Part shown: one piece after another, positions 17,100 through 26,356 of the stretch | Layout: each line of letters begins with the position of its first letter | How positions within the stretch are numbered: the first letter of the stretch is position 1 | From: Chloroflexota bacterium | GTDB lineage: Bacteria; Chloroflexota; Anaerolineae; Anaerolineales; Villigracilaceae | NCBI GenBank assembly: GCA_016213105.1 | Contig: JACRBN010000024.1 | Location: 1 to 64,000, forward strand | Length of the DNA stretch: 64,000 nt | Direction of reading: 5' to 3' | Notes under the pieces: generated by a model | The model's input: only the letters and a program-made list of their open reading frames with translations | Database searches by the model: none | Told to the model about the DNA's origin: nothing | Program-made: the position numbers and the translations under genes

Positions 17100-17713
17100 A
17101 TGAAAACAAAACTGGAACGTTCCATCCGTGCTTTGATTCTGGCCCCGCTCGCGCCGCTGGCCCTCCTGTTGGTAGGCTGGTGGCTGGCCTATTTCCTCCT
17201 GCCCGCAGCATGGATTTTCGTGGGCGCATTGTGTGGCCTGTTGCTGGGCCTGTTGTTCGACATTCCCCTCCTGAAAAAATGGGTCAGCCGCGTGGATGCC
17301 CCTGGCTTTGCCTTCTGGGCGGCGGTCTTTCTTTTCTATTCGGTCGGCCTGTTTGGCTTCTTCATGGGTGTGCCCGTCTTCAATCTCGCGCTGGCCCTGC
17401 CTGCGGGATTTATCCTTGGCGGCAGGCTGGTTGCCCAACAGGCGGACGAATATCGCTTGCGTGTAGCCTCCCGCCGCACGTCGGTGTTTACCACGACTGT
17501 GCTGGCCTGCATCTGCGCCGCTTCGGCGGTCGTCGCGCTGGTGGACCCGTACACCGAAGCCAACCTGCAAGGCATGCTGGCCCTGCCCTTCGATGTGACG
17601 CGCGGCATGGTCATTGGCCTGATCCTCGTGGGTGGCACCTCCCTGCTGTTTTTCAATTGGTGGCTGACCACCGCTTCCGTTCACTTTACCTACAGATTCC
17701 TCAAACCCCAAGT

Positions 17714-17717
<4 letters not shown>
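17100..17717 (+). CDS. polytopic membrane protein between phoB and phoR
   Basis: 205 residues with about six hydrophobic segments (~12-34, 36-54, 68-88, 90-108, 126-146, 165-190) and short loops; I recognise no family. The stop overlaps the phoR start (ATGA), and phoB is 50 bp upstream, so it belongs to the two-component operon. A role in passing a phosphate or Pst signal to PhoR is a guess from position: the PhoR here has only one short membrane anchor and no sensory loop. Confidence 0.75.
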
Positions 17718-18931
<1,214 letters not shown>

Positions 18932-18938
18932 CAAAATT

Positions 18939-18993
18939 GTTTACGATTTGATAACTGATTCTTAAGTCCGTTGCAACCATTTGGGGGTAAGAT
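18939..18993 (+). promoter_or_regulatory. Pho box-like promoter of the 30-residue membrane peptide gene
   Basis: GTTTACG (18939), GATAACT (18950), CTTAAGT (18961) and TGCAACC (18972) spaced at exactly 11 bp, then TAAGAT (18988-18993) as a weak -10. The expected start of transcription is right at the AAGGAG that serves the small gene. Confidence 0.55.
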
Positions 18994-19012
18994 GGGGCGC
19001 AAGGAGAATTAT

Positions 19013-19105
19013 ATGTACCTACTTGTGCTGTTCCTGGCCCTGATCGTTGTCGTTGCGGTGGATGCGAAGAACAAACGCCGCAAGTACTTGCGCACCCAAA
19101 AATAA
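19013..19105 (+). CDS. small single-helix membrane protein, 30 residues
   Basis: Starts at ATG 19013 with AAGGAG seven bases upstream and ends at TAA 19103. A hydrophobic stretch of about 15 residues (LLVLFLALIVVVAV) is followed by a strongly basic tail (KNKRRKYLRTQK), so the tail should face the cytoplasm. It has its own Pho box-like promoter and its own strong terminator, which argues that this is a real gene. Function unknown; possibly a regulator of a membrane phosphate protein (inference). Confidence 0.7.
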   Translation: MYLLVLFLALIVVVAVDAKNKRRKYLRTQK

Positions 19106-19121
19106 GTTCACGCCCCCATCG

Positions 19122-19147
19122 GCCCCGGAGACTCCGGGGCTTTTTTA
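19122..19147 (+). terminator. terminator of the 30-residue peptide gene
   Basis: GCCCCGG (19122-19128), loop AGACT, CCGGGGC (19134-19140), then TTTTTT. Confidence 0.85.
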
Positions 19148-19155
19148 TCGCAAAG

Positions 19156-19210
19156 CTTTACGGGTTGTTAACCTGTCCTTCCCTTCCCATTAAACCCGCC
19201 TTGTTATCAT
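19156..19210 (+). promoter_or_regulatory. Pho box-like promoter of surE
   Basis: CTTTACG (19156), GTTAACC (19167), CTTCCCT (19178) and ATTAAAC (19189) at 11-bp period with four-base spacers, then TATCAT (19205-19210). This register is identical to the boxes at 20269 and 20727. Confidence 0.65.
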
Positions 19211-19218
19211 CACGGGGT

Positions 19219-20058
19219 ATGGAAAAGAAAATGAAACACATTCTCGTAACAAATGATGACGGTGTGCAGGCGCCCGGTTTGCTGGCGCTGGCACAGGAAA
19301 TGCGCAAGCTGGGCAAGGTCAGCATTCTGGCCCCCGACCGCAACTGGTCGGGCAGCGGGCACGTCAAAACGCTGGACCGCGCCCTGCGCGTCAAGGAATT
19401 CCGCCTGGCGGATGGCTCCCAGGCCTTTGCGGGCGACGGCGCTCCCTCGGACTGCGTGGCGCTGGCCATGCTGGGTTATTTCAAGGAACCGATCGACCTG
19501 GTGGTTTCGGGCATCAACGTGGGCGCGAACCTCGGCCACGATGTGACCTATTCGGGCACGGTGACGGCCGCCATGGAAGCGGTCATCATGGGCGTGCCCG
19601 GGGTGGCGGTCTCGCTCGAAACGCTGGAAGGCCACGTCGGTGAAATGGACTACGTCCCGGCCGCCCATGCCGCGGGGCGGGTCGTGCGCCAGGTGATCGA
19701 GAACGGCCTGCCGCAGGAGATCCTGCTCAACGTCAACGTGCCGTTCCTGCCCGAGGACAAGATCCGCGGCGTCATGCTGACCCGTCAGGGACTGCGCGTG
19801 TATCACAGCCGCCTCGACGAGCGCGTCGACCCGCGCAATCGCCCCTACTATTGGATTGGCGGCGACGCCCCGACCGGCGTCCCCGAACGCGGCACCGACG
19901 TGGGCGCGCTGGCCGAAGGTTTCGTCTCGGTCACACCCCTGCAACTGGATCTGACCGCCTATCGCGCCCTGACCGACCTCAACACCTGGTCCTGGGACGC
20001 CCCCTCCTCCTCTTTGGAATCCACGCTGTTGGATCTCGAACACACCGAACAACGCTGA
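19219..20058 (+). CDS. surE: 5'-nucleotidase / survival protein SurE
   Basis: 279 residues from ATG 19219, eight bases past the -10 (leaderless); ATG 19231 would give the more family-like MKHILVTNDDG start, 275 residues. Metal ligands: the Asp pair in TNDDG, Ser in WSGSGH and Asn in VSGINVGANLG; the GTV-TAAMEA helix follows. SurE removes phosphate from nucleoside monophosphates and short polyphosphates. The Pho box-like promoter and its place inside the phosphate cluster indicate a phosphate-salvage role here. Confidence 0.9.
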   Translation: MEKKMKHILVTNDDGVQAPGLLALAQEMRKLGKVSILAPDRNWSGSGHVKTLDRALRVKEFRLADGSQAFAGDGAPSDCVALAMLGYFKEPIDLVVSGINVGANLGHDVTYSGTVTAAMEAVIMGVPGVAVSLETLEGHVGEMDYVPAAHAAGRVVRQVIENGLPQEILLNVNVPFLPEDKIRGVMLTRQGLRVYHSRLDERVDPRNRPYYWIGGDAPTGVPERGTDVGALAEGFVSVTPLQLDLTAYRALTDLNTWSWDAPSSSLESTLLDLEHTEQR

Positions 20059-20107
20059 CAGCGACCTGGTTTCTTCTCCCTTTCTTCGTCTCCCTGGTAA
20101 GGAGACA

Positions 20108-20139
20108 CTGTCCGCCATGGGCTTGGCGGACAGTTTTTT
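20108..20139 (+). terminator. terminator of surE
   Basis: CTGTCCGCCA (20108-20117) and TGGCGGACAG (20124-20133) around a 6-nt loop, then TTTTTT. Nearly identical to the terminator at 20662-20695. Confidence 0.9.
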
Positions 20140-20167
20140 AACCAGCTCTCTACCGTACAAACCCCGC

Positions 20168-20242
20168 GGGGACGCAGATGAACGCTGAAAAACGCAGACT
20201 TTTTTTTCTTGTTTTATCAGCGCCAATCAGCGTTTTCAGCGG
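20168..20242. repeat. dispersed GACGCAGATGAACGCTGAAAA-type repeat
   Basis: GACGCAGATGAACGCTGAAA on the left and GCGTTTTCAGCGG on the right form an imperfect long hairpin around a T-rich centre. It resembles a repeat type I know from other bacterial genomes. It has no reading frame of its own. Confidence 0.6.
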
Positions 20243-20268
20243 CCCGATTGAACAATGTACGGTGGGGA

Positions 20269-20321
20269 ATTTACCAGGCGTTAACCGCTCCTTGCACGGT
20301 TATTATGGTCGGTTTGATAAG
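20269..20321 (+). promoter_or_regulatory. Pho box-like promoter of the 67-residue membrane protein gene
   Basis: ATTTACC (20269), GTTAACC (20280), CTTGCAC (20291), ATTATGG (20302) with four-base spacers, then GATAAG (20316-20321) as -10. Confidence 0.62.
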
Positions 20322-20417
20322 ATGCTTTTGGAAGAAAAATATAGACCGGGATTTCCGGGCCATCCGAGTGAATGAGCAGGGGCAGGGTAATCCCAGTGGT
20401 TGAATAGGAGAGTTTCC

Positions 20418-20621
20418 ATGATGTGGCAGATTTGCGCAGGGTTGTATCTGGTGCTGGTAATTCCAATAGGGATGATTTTGTGGACTGCGTTGGTGGCGGC
20501 AAAACGGCATGATACCCAATATCCAGGCCATTACGCAGACGCGGCGGATGAAGCGCCCAAAAATCCACCTGGAGGGGAAAAGATTCACTTTCGCAATCCA
20601 GTTCACTCCGTTGATATTTGA
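20418..20621 (+). CDS. small membrane protein, 67 residues
   Basis: ATG 20418 (or the next codon, ATG 20421) with GGAGAG 5-8 bases upstream. One membrane helix (~6-30, CAGLYLVLVIPIGMILWTALV) followed by a hydrophilic 38-residue tail rich in Asp, Pro and Glu. Preceded by a Pho box-like promoter and followed by a terminator, so it forms its own phosphate-responsive unit between surE and pstS2. No family recognised. Confidence 0.65.
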   Translation: MMWQICAGLYLVLVIPIGMILWTALVAAKRHDTQYPGHYADAADEAPKNPPGGEKIHFRNPVHSVDI

Positions 20622-20661
20622 GCATGCCTGGATAAATTTTCTCCAAATCCACCACGGGGAA

Positions 20662-20695
20662 CTGTCCGCCATTGGGCCTGGCGGACAGTTTTTTT
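20662..20695 (+). terminator. terminator of the 67-residue protein gene
   Basis: CTGTCCGCCA (20662-20671), 7-nt loop, TGGCGGACAG (20679-20688), then seven T. Confidence 0.9.
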
Positions 20696-20726
20696 AAGCG
20701 GGGCTGGCTGCTGGTATGCCCGACTT

Positions 20727-20779
20727 GTTTACCAGATGTTAACCCATCCTTCGCCCGCCCTTAAAGGCTGATTGATAAT
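20727..20779 (+). promoter_or_regulatory. Pho box-like promoter of pstS2
   Basis: GTTTACC (20727), GTTAACC (20738), CTTCGCC (20749) and CTTAAAG (20760) in 11-bp register, then GATAAT (20774-20779). This is the clearest of the five boxes and precedes a gene that is phosphate-regulated in most bacteria. Confidence 0.7.
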
Positions 20780-20815
20780 ATCTGCAATGTAGAAAAAACA
20801 AAGGAGAAAATAGAA

Positions 20816-21892
20816 ATGACCCGTTTTGTTCGTCCCGTTTTATTTTTGATGGTGGCCCTGAGCCTCGTGCTGGCCGCCTGCGGCGCCCCCGCCACCACCG
20901 CAGCCCCCGCGCCGACCAAGGCTGCCCCCACCCAGGCCGTTGAACCGACCCAGGCCGCCGAACCGACAGAGGCTCCCGCCGAGGACCCGATGGCGATGTA
21001 CGCTCCCGATGCCGTTGAAGGCGACGTGGTCACCGCCGGCTCCTCGACCGTGTTCCCGCTCTCCGAGCGCATGGCTGAACTCTTCCAACAGGAAGGCTTC
21101 GCCGGCAACGTGACCGTCGACAGCATCGGCTCGGGCGCTGGCTTCGAGCGCTTCTGCAAGACCGGTGAAACCGATGTTGCCAATGCCTCCCGCCCCATCA
21201 AGGACAGCGAAGTGGAAGCCTGCGCCGCGATCGGCCGCACTCCCATCGAGTTCCGCGTGGGCACCGATGCCCTGGCCGTGGTGATGAGCACGGAAAACGA
21301 TTTTGTCACCAGCCTGACCAAGGAACAGCTCGGCAAGATCTTCACCGGCGAACTCACCACCTGGGATCAGGTTGACCCCTCCTTCCCCGCCGAGGCCATC
21401 GAAGTCTATTCCCCCGGCGCGGACTCTGGCACGTTCGATTACATGATCGAGGCCGTGGTTGCCAAGGTTCTGCCCAAGGTCGATGAAAAGGATGACCTCA
21501 AGGGCGCTGAAGAGAAACTGCTGGGTCTCGAAGGCGCGCAGTTCTCTGAAGATGACAACGTCCTCGTTCAGGGCGTGGAAGGCAGCCCCTACGCGATTGG
21601 TTACTTCGGCTTCGCCTACTTCACCGAGAACCAGGGTGGTCTGAAGGCCATCTCCATCGACGGTGTCGAGCCCAACCAGGCTTCCGTGGATGCCGCTGAG
21701 TATCCCCTGGCCCGCCCGCTGTTCATTTACTCGGATGCGACGATCCTCGCCGAGAAACCCCAGGTTGCGGCTTTCATCTACTTTTACCTGAGCAACGTCA
21801 ACGACAACATCGTGGATGTCGGTTACTTCCCCGCTCCCGCGGATGCCCTCCAGGGCGCCATGGATGCGCTGAAGGCCGCGCTCGGAATGTAA
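20816..21892 (+). CDS. pstS: phosphate-binding lipoprotein PstS2
   Basis: 358 residues. Lipobox VLAAC-G (Cys around 21), then an Ala/Pro/Thr linker with APTKAAPTQ and EPTQAAEPTEAP units (to ~60), then the phosphate-binding domain: TAGSSTVFPLSERM, DSIGSGAGFERF, DVANASRPIKDSE and SPGADSGTFDYM carry the Ser/Thr/Arg/Asp ligands of classic PstS. AAGGAG precedes the ATG. Distinct from PstS1 in length, linker and sequence, so the two transporters may differ in affinity. Confidence 0.92.
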   Translation: MTRFVRPVLFLMVALSLVLAACGAPATTAAPAPTKAAPTQAVEPTQAAEPTEAPAEDPMAMYAPDAVEGDVVTAGSSTVFPLSERMAELFQQEGFAGNVTVDSIGSGAGFERFCKTGETDVANASRPIKDSEVEACAAIGRTPIEFRVGTDALAVVMSTENDFVTSLTKEQLGKIFTGELTTWDQVDPSFPAEAIEVYSPGADSGTFDYMIEAVVAKVLPKVDEKDDLKGAEEKLLGLEGAQFSEDDNVLVQGVEGSPYAIGYFGFAYFTENQGGLKAISIDGVEPNQASVDAAEYPLARPLFIYSDATILAEKPQVAAFIYFYLSNVNDNIVDVGYFPAPADALQGAMDALKAALGM

Positions 21893-21912
21893 CTCAGGAT
21901 AATTAGTTTGCT

Positions 21913-21940
21913 GGGCTGGTCCCCACCCGGGGATCAGCCC
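21913..21940 (+). other. pstS2-pstC2 intercistronic hairpin
   Basis: GGGCTGGTCCCC (21913-21924), loop ACCC, GGGGATCAGCCC (21929-21940): 12-bp stem with one G-U pair and no U-tract. More likely an mRNA-stabilising or partial-termination hairpin giving excess PstS over PstCAB than a full terminator (inference). Confidence 0.6.
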
Positions 21941-22059
21941 ATTTCCACTATCCGTGCAAAAATGGATTTGTCGTTATCGAGCTGGCATGGCTGGCAGGAA
22001 CGCAATCGTTTCCTGCTGGCATGATTTTCATAACCCTGGCGCGATAAAAGAGAGCATGC

Positions 22060-23010
22060 ATGAAAGAAGAAACCCTTAAATTAAAGGCAGTGGAAGCCAA
22101 AAGCTTTCGTCAGTTCGACCTGAAGAAAAAATTCAGGATCAGCGAGAGCGTCATCCAGGCCCTGCTGTTCCTGGCCGGCATCCTGTCCGTCTTCACCACG
22201 ATTGCCATCGTGTACGAGTTGGGCAAGGAAGCCCTGTTGTTCTTTACTAACCCGGACGTCACCCTCTTCAAATTCCTCGGGACCACGAAGTGGCAGCCGG
22301 GGATTGGGCAGTACGGGATCTGGGCGTTGGTCTCGGCCACGCTCCTGACCAGCGTCATCGCCATGCTCATCTCAATTCCCCTGGGCCTGGCCTCAGCGAT
22401 CTACCTGAGCGAGTACGCATCCTACAGGATGCGTTCCATTCTCAAACCCATCCTCGAAATTTTGGCGGGCATCCCGACCGTGGTGTACGGATACTTTGCC
22501 CTGCTTTTCGTTACCCCCATTTTGAAAACTTTTTTTGGCGATTATATCCAGGTCTACAACATGCTTTCGGCGGGATTGGTGATGGGCATCATGATCCTGC
22601 CGTTGATTTCCTCCATGAGCGAGGATGCCCTGAGCGCCGTGCCGCGTGCCCTGCGCGAAGGCGCATACGCCATGGGCGCCACCAAACTCGAAACCAGCAT
22701 ACAGATCGTCCTGCCTGCCGCCCTCTCGGGCATTGGAGCGGCGGTCATCATTGGGGTATCCCGCGCGGTGGGCGAGACCATGATCGTGGCGGTCGCTTCG
22801 GGTTCAGGCCCCAATTTTTCCTTCAACCCGCTTGAAGCCGCCGAAACCATGACCGGTCACATCGCCCGCATCAGCGGCGGCGACCTGTCCTATAATTCCA
22901 TCGATTACACCAGCCTGTTCGCCATTGCCTTGATGCTATTCCTCGTGACCCTGGTCTTGAATCTCATCAGCCAATGGGTGGTCAATCGCTTTAGGGAGCA
23001 GTACGAATGA
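22060..23010 (+). CDS. pstC: phosphate permease subunit PstC2
   Basis: 316 residues, six membrane helices with a longer cytoplasmic N-terminus than PstC1. EAA loop ALREGAYAMGATKLETSIQIVLP. The ISRAVGETMIVAVASGSGP-type segment is typical of PstC. Overlaps pstA2 by four bases. Confidence 0.9.
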   Translation: MKEETLKLKAVEAKSFRQFDLKKKFRISESVIQALLFLAGILSVFTTIAIVYELGKEALLFFTNPDVTLFKFLGTTKWQPGIGQYGIWALVSATLLTSVIAMLISIPLGLASAIYLSEYASYRMRSILKPILEILAGIPTVVYGYFALLFVTPILKTFFGDYIQVYNMLSAGLVMGIMILPLISSMSEDALSAVPRALREGAYAMGATKLETSIQIVLPAALSGIGAAVIIGVSRAVGETMIVAVASGSGPNFSFNPLEAAETMTGHIARISGGDLSYNSIDYTSLFAIALMLFLVTLVLNLISQWVVNRFREQYE

Positions 23011-24245
23011 GCAGTCATCGCGACAATTACCCCGAAGGGGCGGCCTTTTACTCCGTACTGCGCAACCGTTATCGTAAGGCGGCCATCTGGCAGTTCCTGT
23101 TCCTTTCAGCCCTGTTGATTGCCATTATTGCGCTTACCGCCCTGATCTACAATGTGGTGGATGGGGCCTTTGGCTATATTGCCTACGAATACAAGGCTGC
23201 GCCGACCCAATTTACAGCCACACCGGTATCCGAATTGACGAAGGAAGAACTGCTCGTCATCCTCAAGGAAAACCTTTCCTCGGGCGCATACAATAAACTG
23301 GACAAGGAAACGCCGATGGAGAAGCGCTCGCAGGCCGACCTGTTGAGCCTGTTCCTCGAACGCCTGGTGCGCATCGATACCAAGGACACCTGGAGTATGA
23401 CCGACTCCCTGCTGCGCGGCGCTGAGATCCGCGCGGAGGTCGCAGAGAAATACCCGGACGCGATCCTCGAACTTCGTTCGTGGATCACCCCCCAGTTCCT
23501 GGTCACGCCCATGTCTTCGCGGGCTGAGTTTGCGGGCGTCCGCACTGCCATTCTGGGCTCCCTGTGGCTGGTGGGCATTGCGCTCCTGTTTGCCCTGCCG
23601 GTTGGCACCGGCGCGGCGGTCTACCTCCAGGAATATGCGCCCAGGAACTGGTTGACGAAAACCATCCAGACCAATATCAATAACCTGGCGGGCGTGCCCA
23701 GCATTGTGTACGGGATGCTCGGGCTGGCCCTCTTTGTCCGCGTGCTGGAGCCGTTCACCAGCGGAAGCATGTTTGGCGTGACCGACTCGAACGGGCGCAC
23801 CGTGCTGGCCGCAGGCCTGACGATGGGAATCCTCGTCCTGCCGCTGATCATCATCAACGCGCAGGAGGCCATCAAGGCCGTGCCCGAATCCCTGCGGCAG
23901 GCGGCCTTTGGCGTGGGCGCGACGCGCTGGCAGACGATCTGGCATCACGTCCTGCCCAACGCGCTGCCTGGCATTCTGACCGGGACCATTCTGGCCCTGT
24001 CCCGCGCGCTGGGGGAAACGGCCCCGCTCATCGTGGTAGGCGCCTCCACCTTCATCAGCCTGGACCCGGACGGTCCGTTCTCGAAATTCACCGCCCTGCC
24101 CATCCAGATCTACCAGTGGACGACCCGCGCCCAATCCGAATTTCATGCCATCGCCGCGGGCGCCATCCTGGTCCTGCTTGCGCTTCTCCTGACTTTGAAC
24201 GCCACTGCGATCCTGCTTCGCAACCGTTTCCAGAGAAGATGGTAA
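23007..24245 (+). CDS. pstA: phosphate permease subunit PstA2 with large extracytoplasmic insert
   Basis: 412 residues, about 120 more than PstA1. After the first membrane helix (~33-55) there is a hydrophilic, charged segment of roughly 120 residues (KEELLVILKENLSS...), probably outside the membrane, before the usual permease core with EAA loop SLRQAAFGVGATRWQTIWHHVLP and ALGETAPLIVVGA. Such long PstA forms exist in other phyla; the role of the insert is unknown. Confidence 0.88.
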   Translation: MSSHRDNYPEGAAFYSVLRNRYRKAAIWQFLFLSALLIAIIALTALIYNVVDGAFGYIAYEYKAAPTQFTATPVSELTKEELLVILKENLSSGAYNKLDKETPMEKRSQADLLSLFLERLVRIDTKDTWSMTDSLLRGAEIRAEVAEKYPDAILELRSWITPQFLVTPMSSRAEFAGVRTAILGSLWLVGIALLFALPVGTGAAVYLQEYAPRNWLTKTIQTNINNLAGVPSIVYGMLGLALFVRVLEPFTSGSMFGVTDSNGRTVLAAGLTMGILVLPLIIINAQEAIKAVPESLRQAAFGVGATRWQTIWHHVLPNALPGILTGTILALSRALGETAPLIVVGASTFISLDPDGPFSKFTALPIQIYQWTTRAQSEFHAIAAGAILVLLALLLTLNATAILLRNRFQRRW

Positions 24246-24268
24246 CCCCCAACTTGTGGAAGTGAATC

Positions 24269-25039
24269 ATGGAAAATCATTACGCAATCGAAACGAACGA
24301 ACTCTCCATTCATTACGGCAACTTCACGGCTGTGAAGGACGTCAGCATGAAGGTTGAGAGACAGAAGATCACCGCCATCATCGGCCCTTCCGGCTGCGGC
24401 AAATCCACGCTGCTGCGGGCCTTCAACCGCATGAACGATTTCGTGCCTGGCTGCCACGCCAGCGGGGAACTGCTGTTGCAGGGACAGAACCTCTACGGCA
24501 AGGAAATCGACCCCGTGGAGGTGCGCCGCAAGATCGGCATGGTCTTCCAGAAGCCGAACCCCTTTCCCAAGTCCATCTACGAGAATATCGCCTGGGGCGC
24601 CCGCATCAACGGTTTCAAAGGCAAGATGGATGAACTGGTGGAACAATCCCTGCGCAGCGCGGCCTTGTGGGACGAAGTGAAGGATAAACTTCAGGAAAGC
24701 GCCTATGCGCTTTCGGGCGGCCAGCAGCAGCGTTTGTGCATCGCGCGCACCATTGCCATCCAGCCCGAGATCATTTTGATGGACGAACCCGCCTCGGCGC
24801 TCGATCCCATCTCGACCCTGCGCATCGAAGAGTTGATGCAGGAGTTGAAGAAGAACTACACCATCATCATCGTCACGCACAACATGCAGCAGGCGGCGCG
24901 CGCCTCCGATTACACCGCCATGATGATGATCGACGAGCGCCGCGCGGGCGGCGTGATCGAGTTCGACGGGACCACCCGTATCTTCACCAATCCTAAGGAT
25001 AAGCGCACCGAAGATTACGTGACCGGGCGTTTTGGATAG
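24269..25039 (+). CDS. pstB: phosphate ABC transporter ATPase PstB3
   Basis: 256 residues with all canonical motifs: Walker [11 protein letters not shown]-loop [10 protein letters not shown], signature LSGGQQQR, Walker [13 protein letters not shown], His switch VTHNMQQ. A nine-residue insertion (IDERRAGGV) occurs before the C-terminal EDYVTGRFG. The reference copy against which the altered PstB1 and PstB2 are judged. Confidence 0.92.
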   Translation: MENHYAIETNELSIHYGNFTAVKDVSMKVERQKITAIIGPSGCGKSTLLRAFNRMNDFVPGCHASGELLLQGQNLYGKEIDPVEVRRKIGMVFQKPNPFPKSIYENIAWGARINGFKGKMDELVEQSLRSAALWDEVKDKLQESAYALSGGQQQRLCIARTIAIQPEIILMDEPASALDPISTLRIEELMQELKKNYTIIIVTHNMQQAARASDYTAMMMIDERRAGGVIEFDGTTRIFTNPKDKRTEDYVTGRFG

Positions 25040-25113
25040 GCAGCGAACAAATAAGCCGTCCATGCTTTGCCGGCACGCTTGAATGCTGTGCACATTTCGA
25101 AAGGTAAAATGCC

Positions 25114-25554
25114 ATGAGTAAACCAAAAGTGCTCTTTCTTTGCACAGGCAACTCAGCCCGCAGCCAGATGGCGGAAGGCTGGCTGCGTTCGCTGGCGGGC
25201 GAATATTTTGAGGTCTTCAGCGCCGGTGTCGAACCCAAAGGCAGCATCCTTCCCGAGGTTCAGGAAGCCATGCTCGAAGCCCGCATCGACATCTCCCAGC
25301 AGTGGTCGAAGTCTGTAAGGGAATACCTGGGCAAGGTCAATTTCGCGCATGTGATTACCGTTTGCGCGGATGCCGAACAGAATTGCCCAGCAATTTTTTT
25401 GACCATGGGACAACACGAACACTGGCCCTTCGATGACCCTGCCAAATTCGATGGTGATGCCGCCTCCCGCCTTGCCGCCACCCGCCTGGTGCGCGACGAA
25501 ATCGAGGTGCGTTTGCGGAAATGGCTGGCGGGTCAGGGGATTACGCCAGAATAA
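25114..25554 (+). CDS. arsC: arsenate reductase, low-molecular-weight phosphatase type
   Basis: 146 residues. The P-loop CTGNSARS (CX5R, Cys around 11) plus the Cys pair in VCADAEQNC match thioredoxin-coupled ArsC rather than a tyrosine phosphatase, which lacks the pair. Reduces arsenate to arsenite. It sits between pstB3 and phoU, sensible because phosphate-starved cells with induced Pst import more arsenate. No Ars repressor or efflux gene is in the window. Confidence 0.85.
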   Translation: MSKPKVLFLCTGNSARSQMAEGWLRSLAGEYFEVFSAGVEPKGSILPEVQEAMLEARIDISQQWSKSVREYLGKVNFAHVITVCADAEQNCPAIFLTMGQHEHWPFDDPAKFDGDAASRLAATRLVRDEIEVRLRKWLAGQGITPE

Positions 25555-25597
25555 TAGTACAATCGGGGTGTAACGCCTGATTGGAAAAGAGGAATTT

Positions 25598-26287
25598 ATG
25601 CTTCGGAAAACGTTCGAAACTGAATTACAGCAGGTGAAGGACGATGTGTTGATGTTGGGCAGCATGGCTGAGCAGGCCATCCTGAACTCCGTTCAAGCGC
25701 TCAAGAAACGGGATATCAAGGCGTCGCAAACGATCCTGGAAGATGACCGCGCAATCAACCAGAAGCGCTTCGACATCGAAAGCCAGTTGATGATCTTGAT
25801 CGCCACCCAGCAGCCGATGGCCCACGATCTGCGCCTGCTGGCCTCCACCATGGAGATCATCTCCGAGCTGGAGCGCATGGGTGACTATGCCAAGGGCATC
25901 GCCAACATCAACATCCGCATGGGCGACCAGCCCCTGCTCAAGCCGTTGATCGACATCCCGCGCATGGCCCAGAAGGATGTGGACATGCTGCACCGCGCCC
26001 TGACCGCCTTCGTCAACGAGGATGTGGAGGCCGCCCGCGCCATTCCCCAGGAGGATGACGAGGTGGATATGCTGTACCTCCAGGTCTATCGCGAGTTGAT
26101 GACCTTCGTCATCCAGGACCCGAAATCCATCGAACGCGCCAACTGGCTGTTGTGGGTGGCGCACAACCTGGAGCGCGTGGCCGACCGCGTGACCAATATC
26201 TGCGAGCGCACCATCTTCATTGCCACGGGCGAGATGACCGAGATCAAATCCACGGACGATGAATTTTGGAAGGATCAGAAAAAGTAG
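25598..26287 (+). CDS. phoU: phosphate uptake regulator PhoU
   Basis: 229 residues, two PhoU three-helix repeats. Each has the acidic metal-binding pattern: ELERMGDYAKGIANI (first) and NLERVADRVTNICE (second). Couples Pst to PhoR, holding the kinase in its phosphatase state when phosphate is sufficient. Last gene of the second pst cluster. Confidence 0.92.
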   Translation: MLRKTFETELQQVKDDVLMLGSMAEQAILNSVQALKKRDIKASQTILEDDRAINQKRFDIESQLMILIATQQPMAHDLRLLASTMEIISELERMGDYAKGIANINIRMGDQPLLKPLIDIPRMAQKDVDMLHRALTAFVNEDVEAARAIPQEDDEVDMLYLQVYRELMTFVIQDPKSIERANWLLWVAHNLERVADRVTNICERTIFIATGEMTEIKSTDDEFWKDQKK

Positions 26288-26324
26288 AAACGGACAGGGC
26301 TGGCAACATCATTGTCGGCAAAAA

Positions 26325-26352
26325 AAGCGGCGGGCCATTTGGCCCGCCGCTT
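26325..26352. terminator. bidirectional terminator between phoU and nicotinate operon
   Basis: AAGCGGCGGGCC (26325-26336), loop ATTT, GGCCCGCCGCTT (26341-26352). An A-run to the left gives a strong U-tract for the minus-strand operon. Confidence 0.85.
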
Positions 26353-26356
26353 GCGT

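Noticed and set aside
17180-17713. Upstream extension of the PhoR frame
   Set aside because: It reads the six-helix protein gene in a second frame and gives nonsense; the ATG at 17714 with stop/start overlap is the better start.
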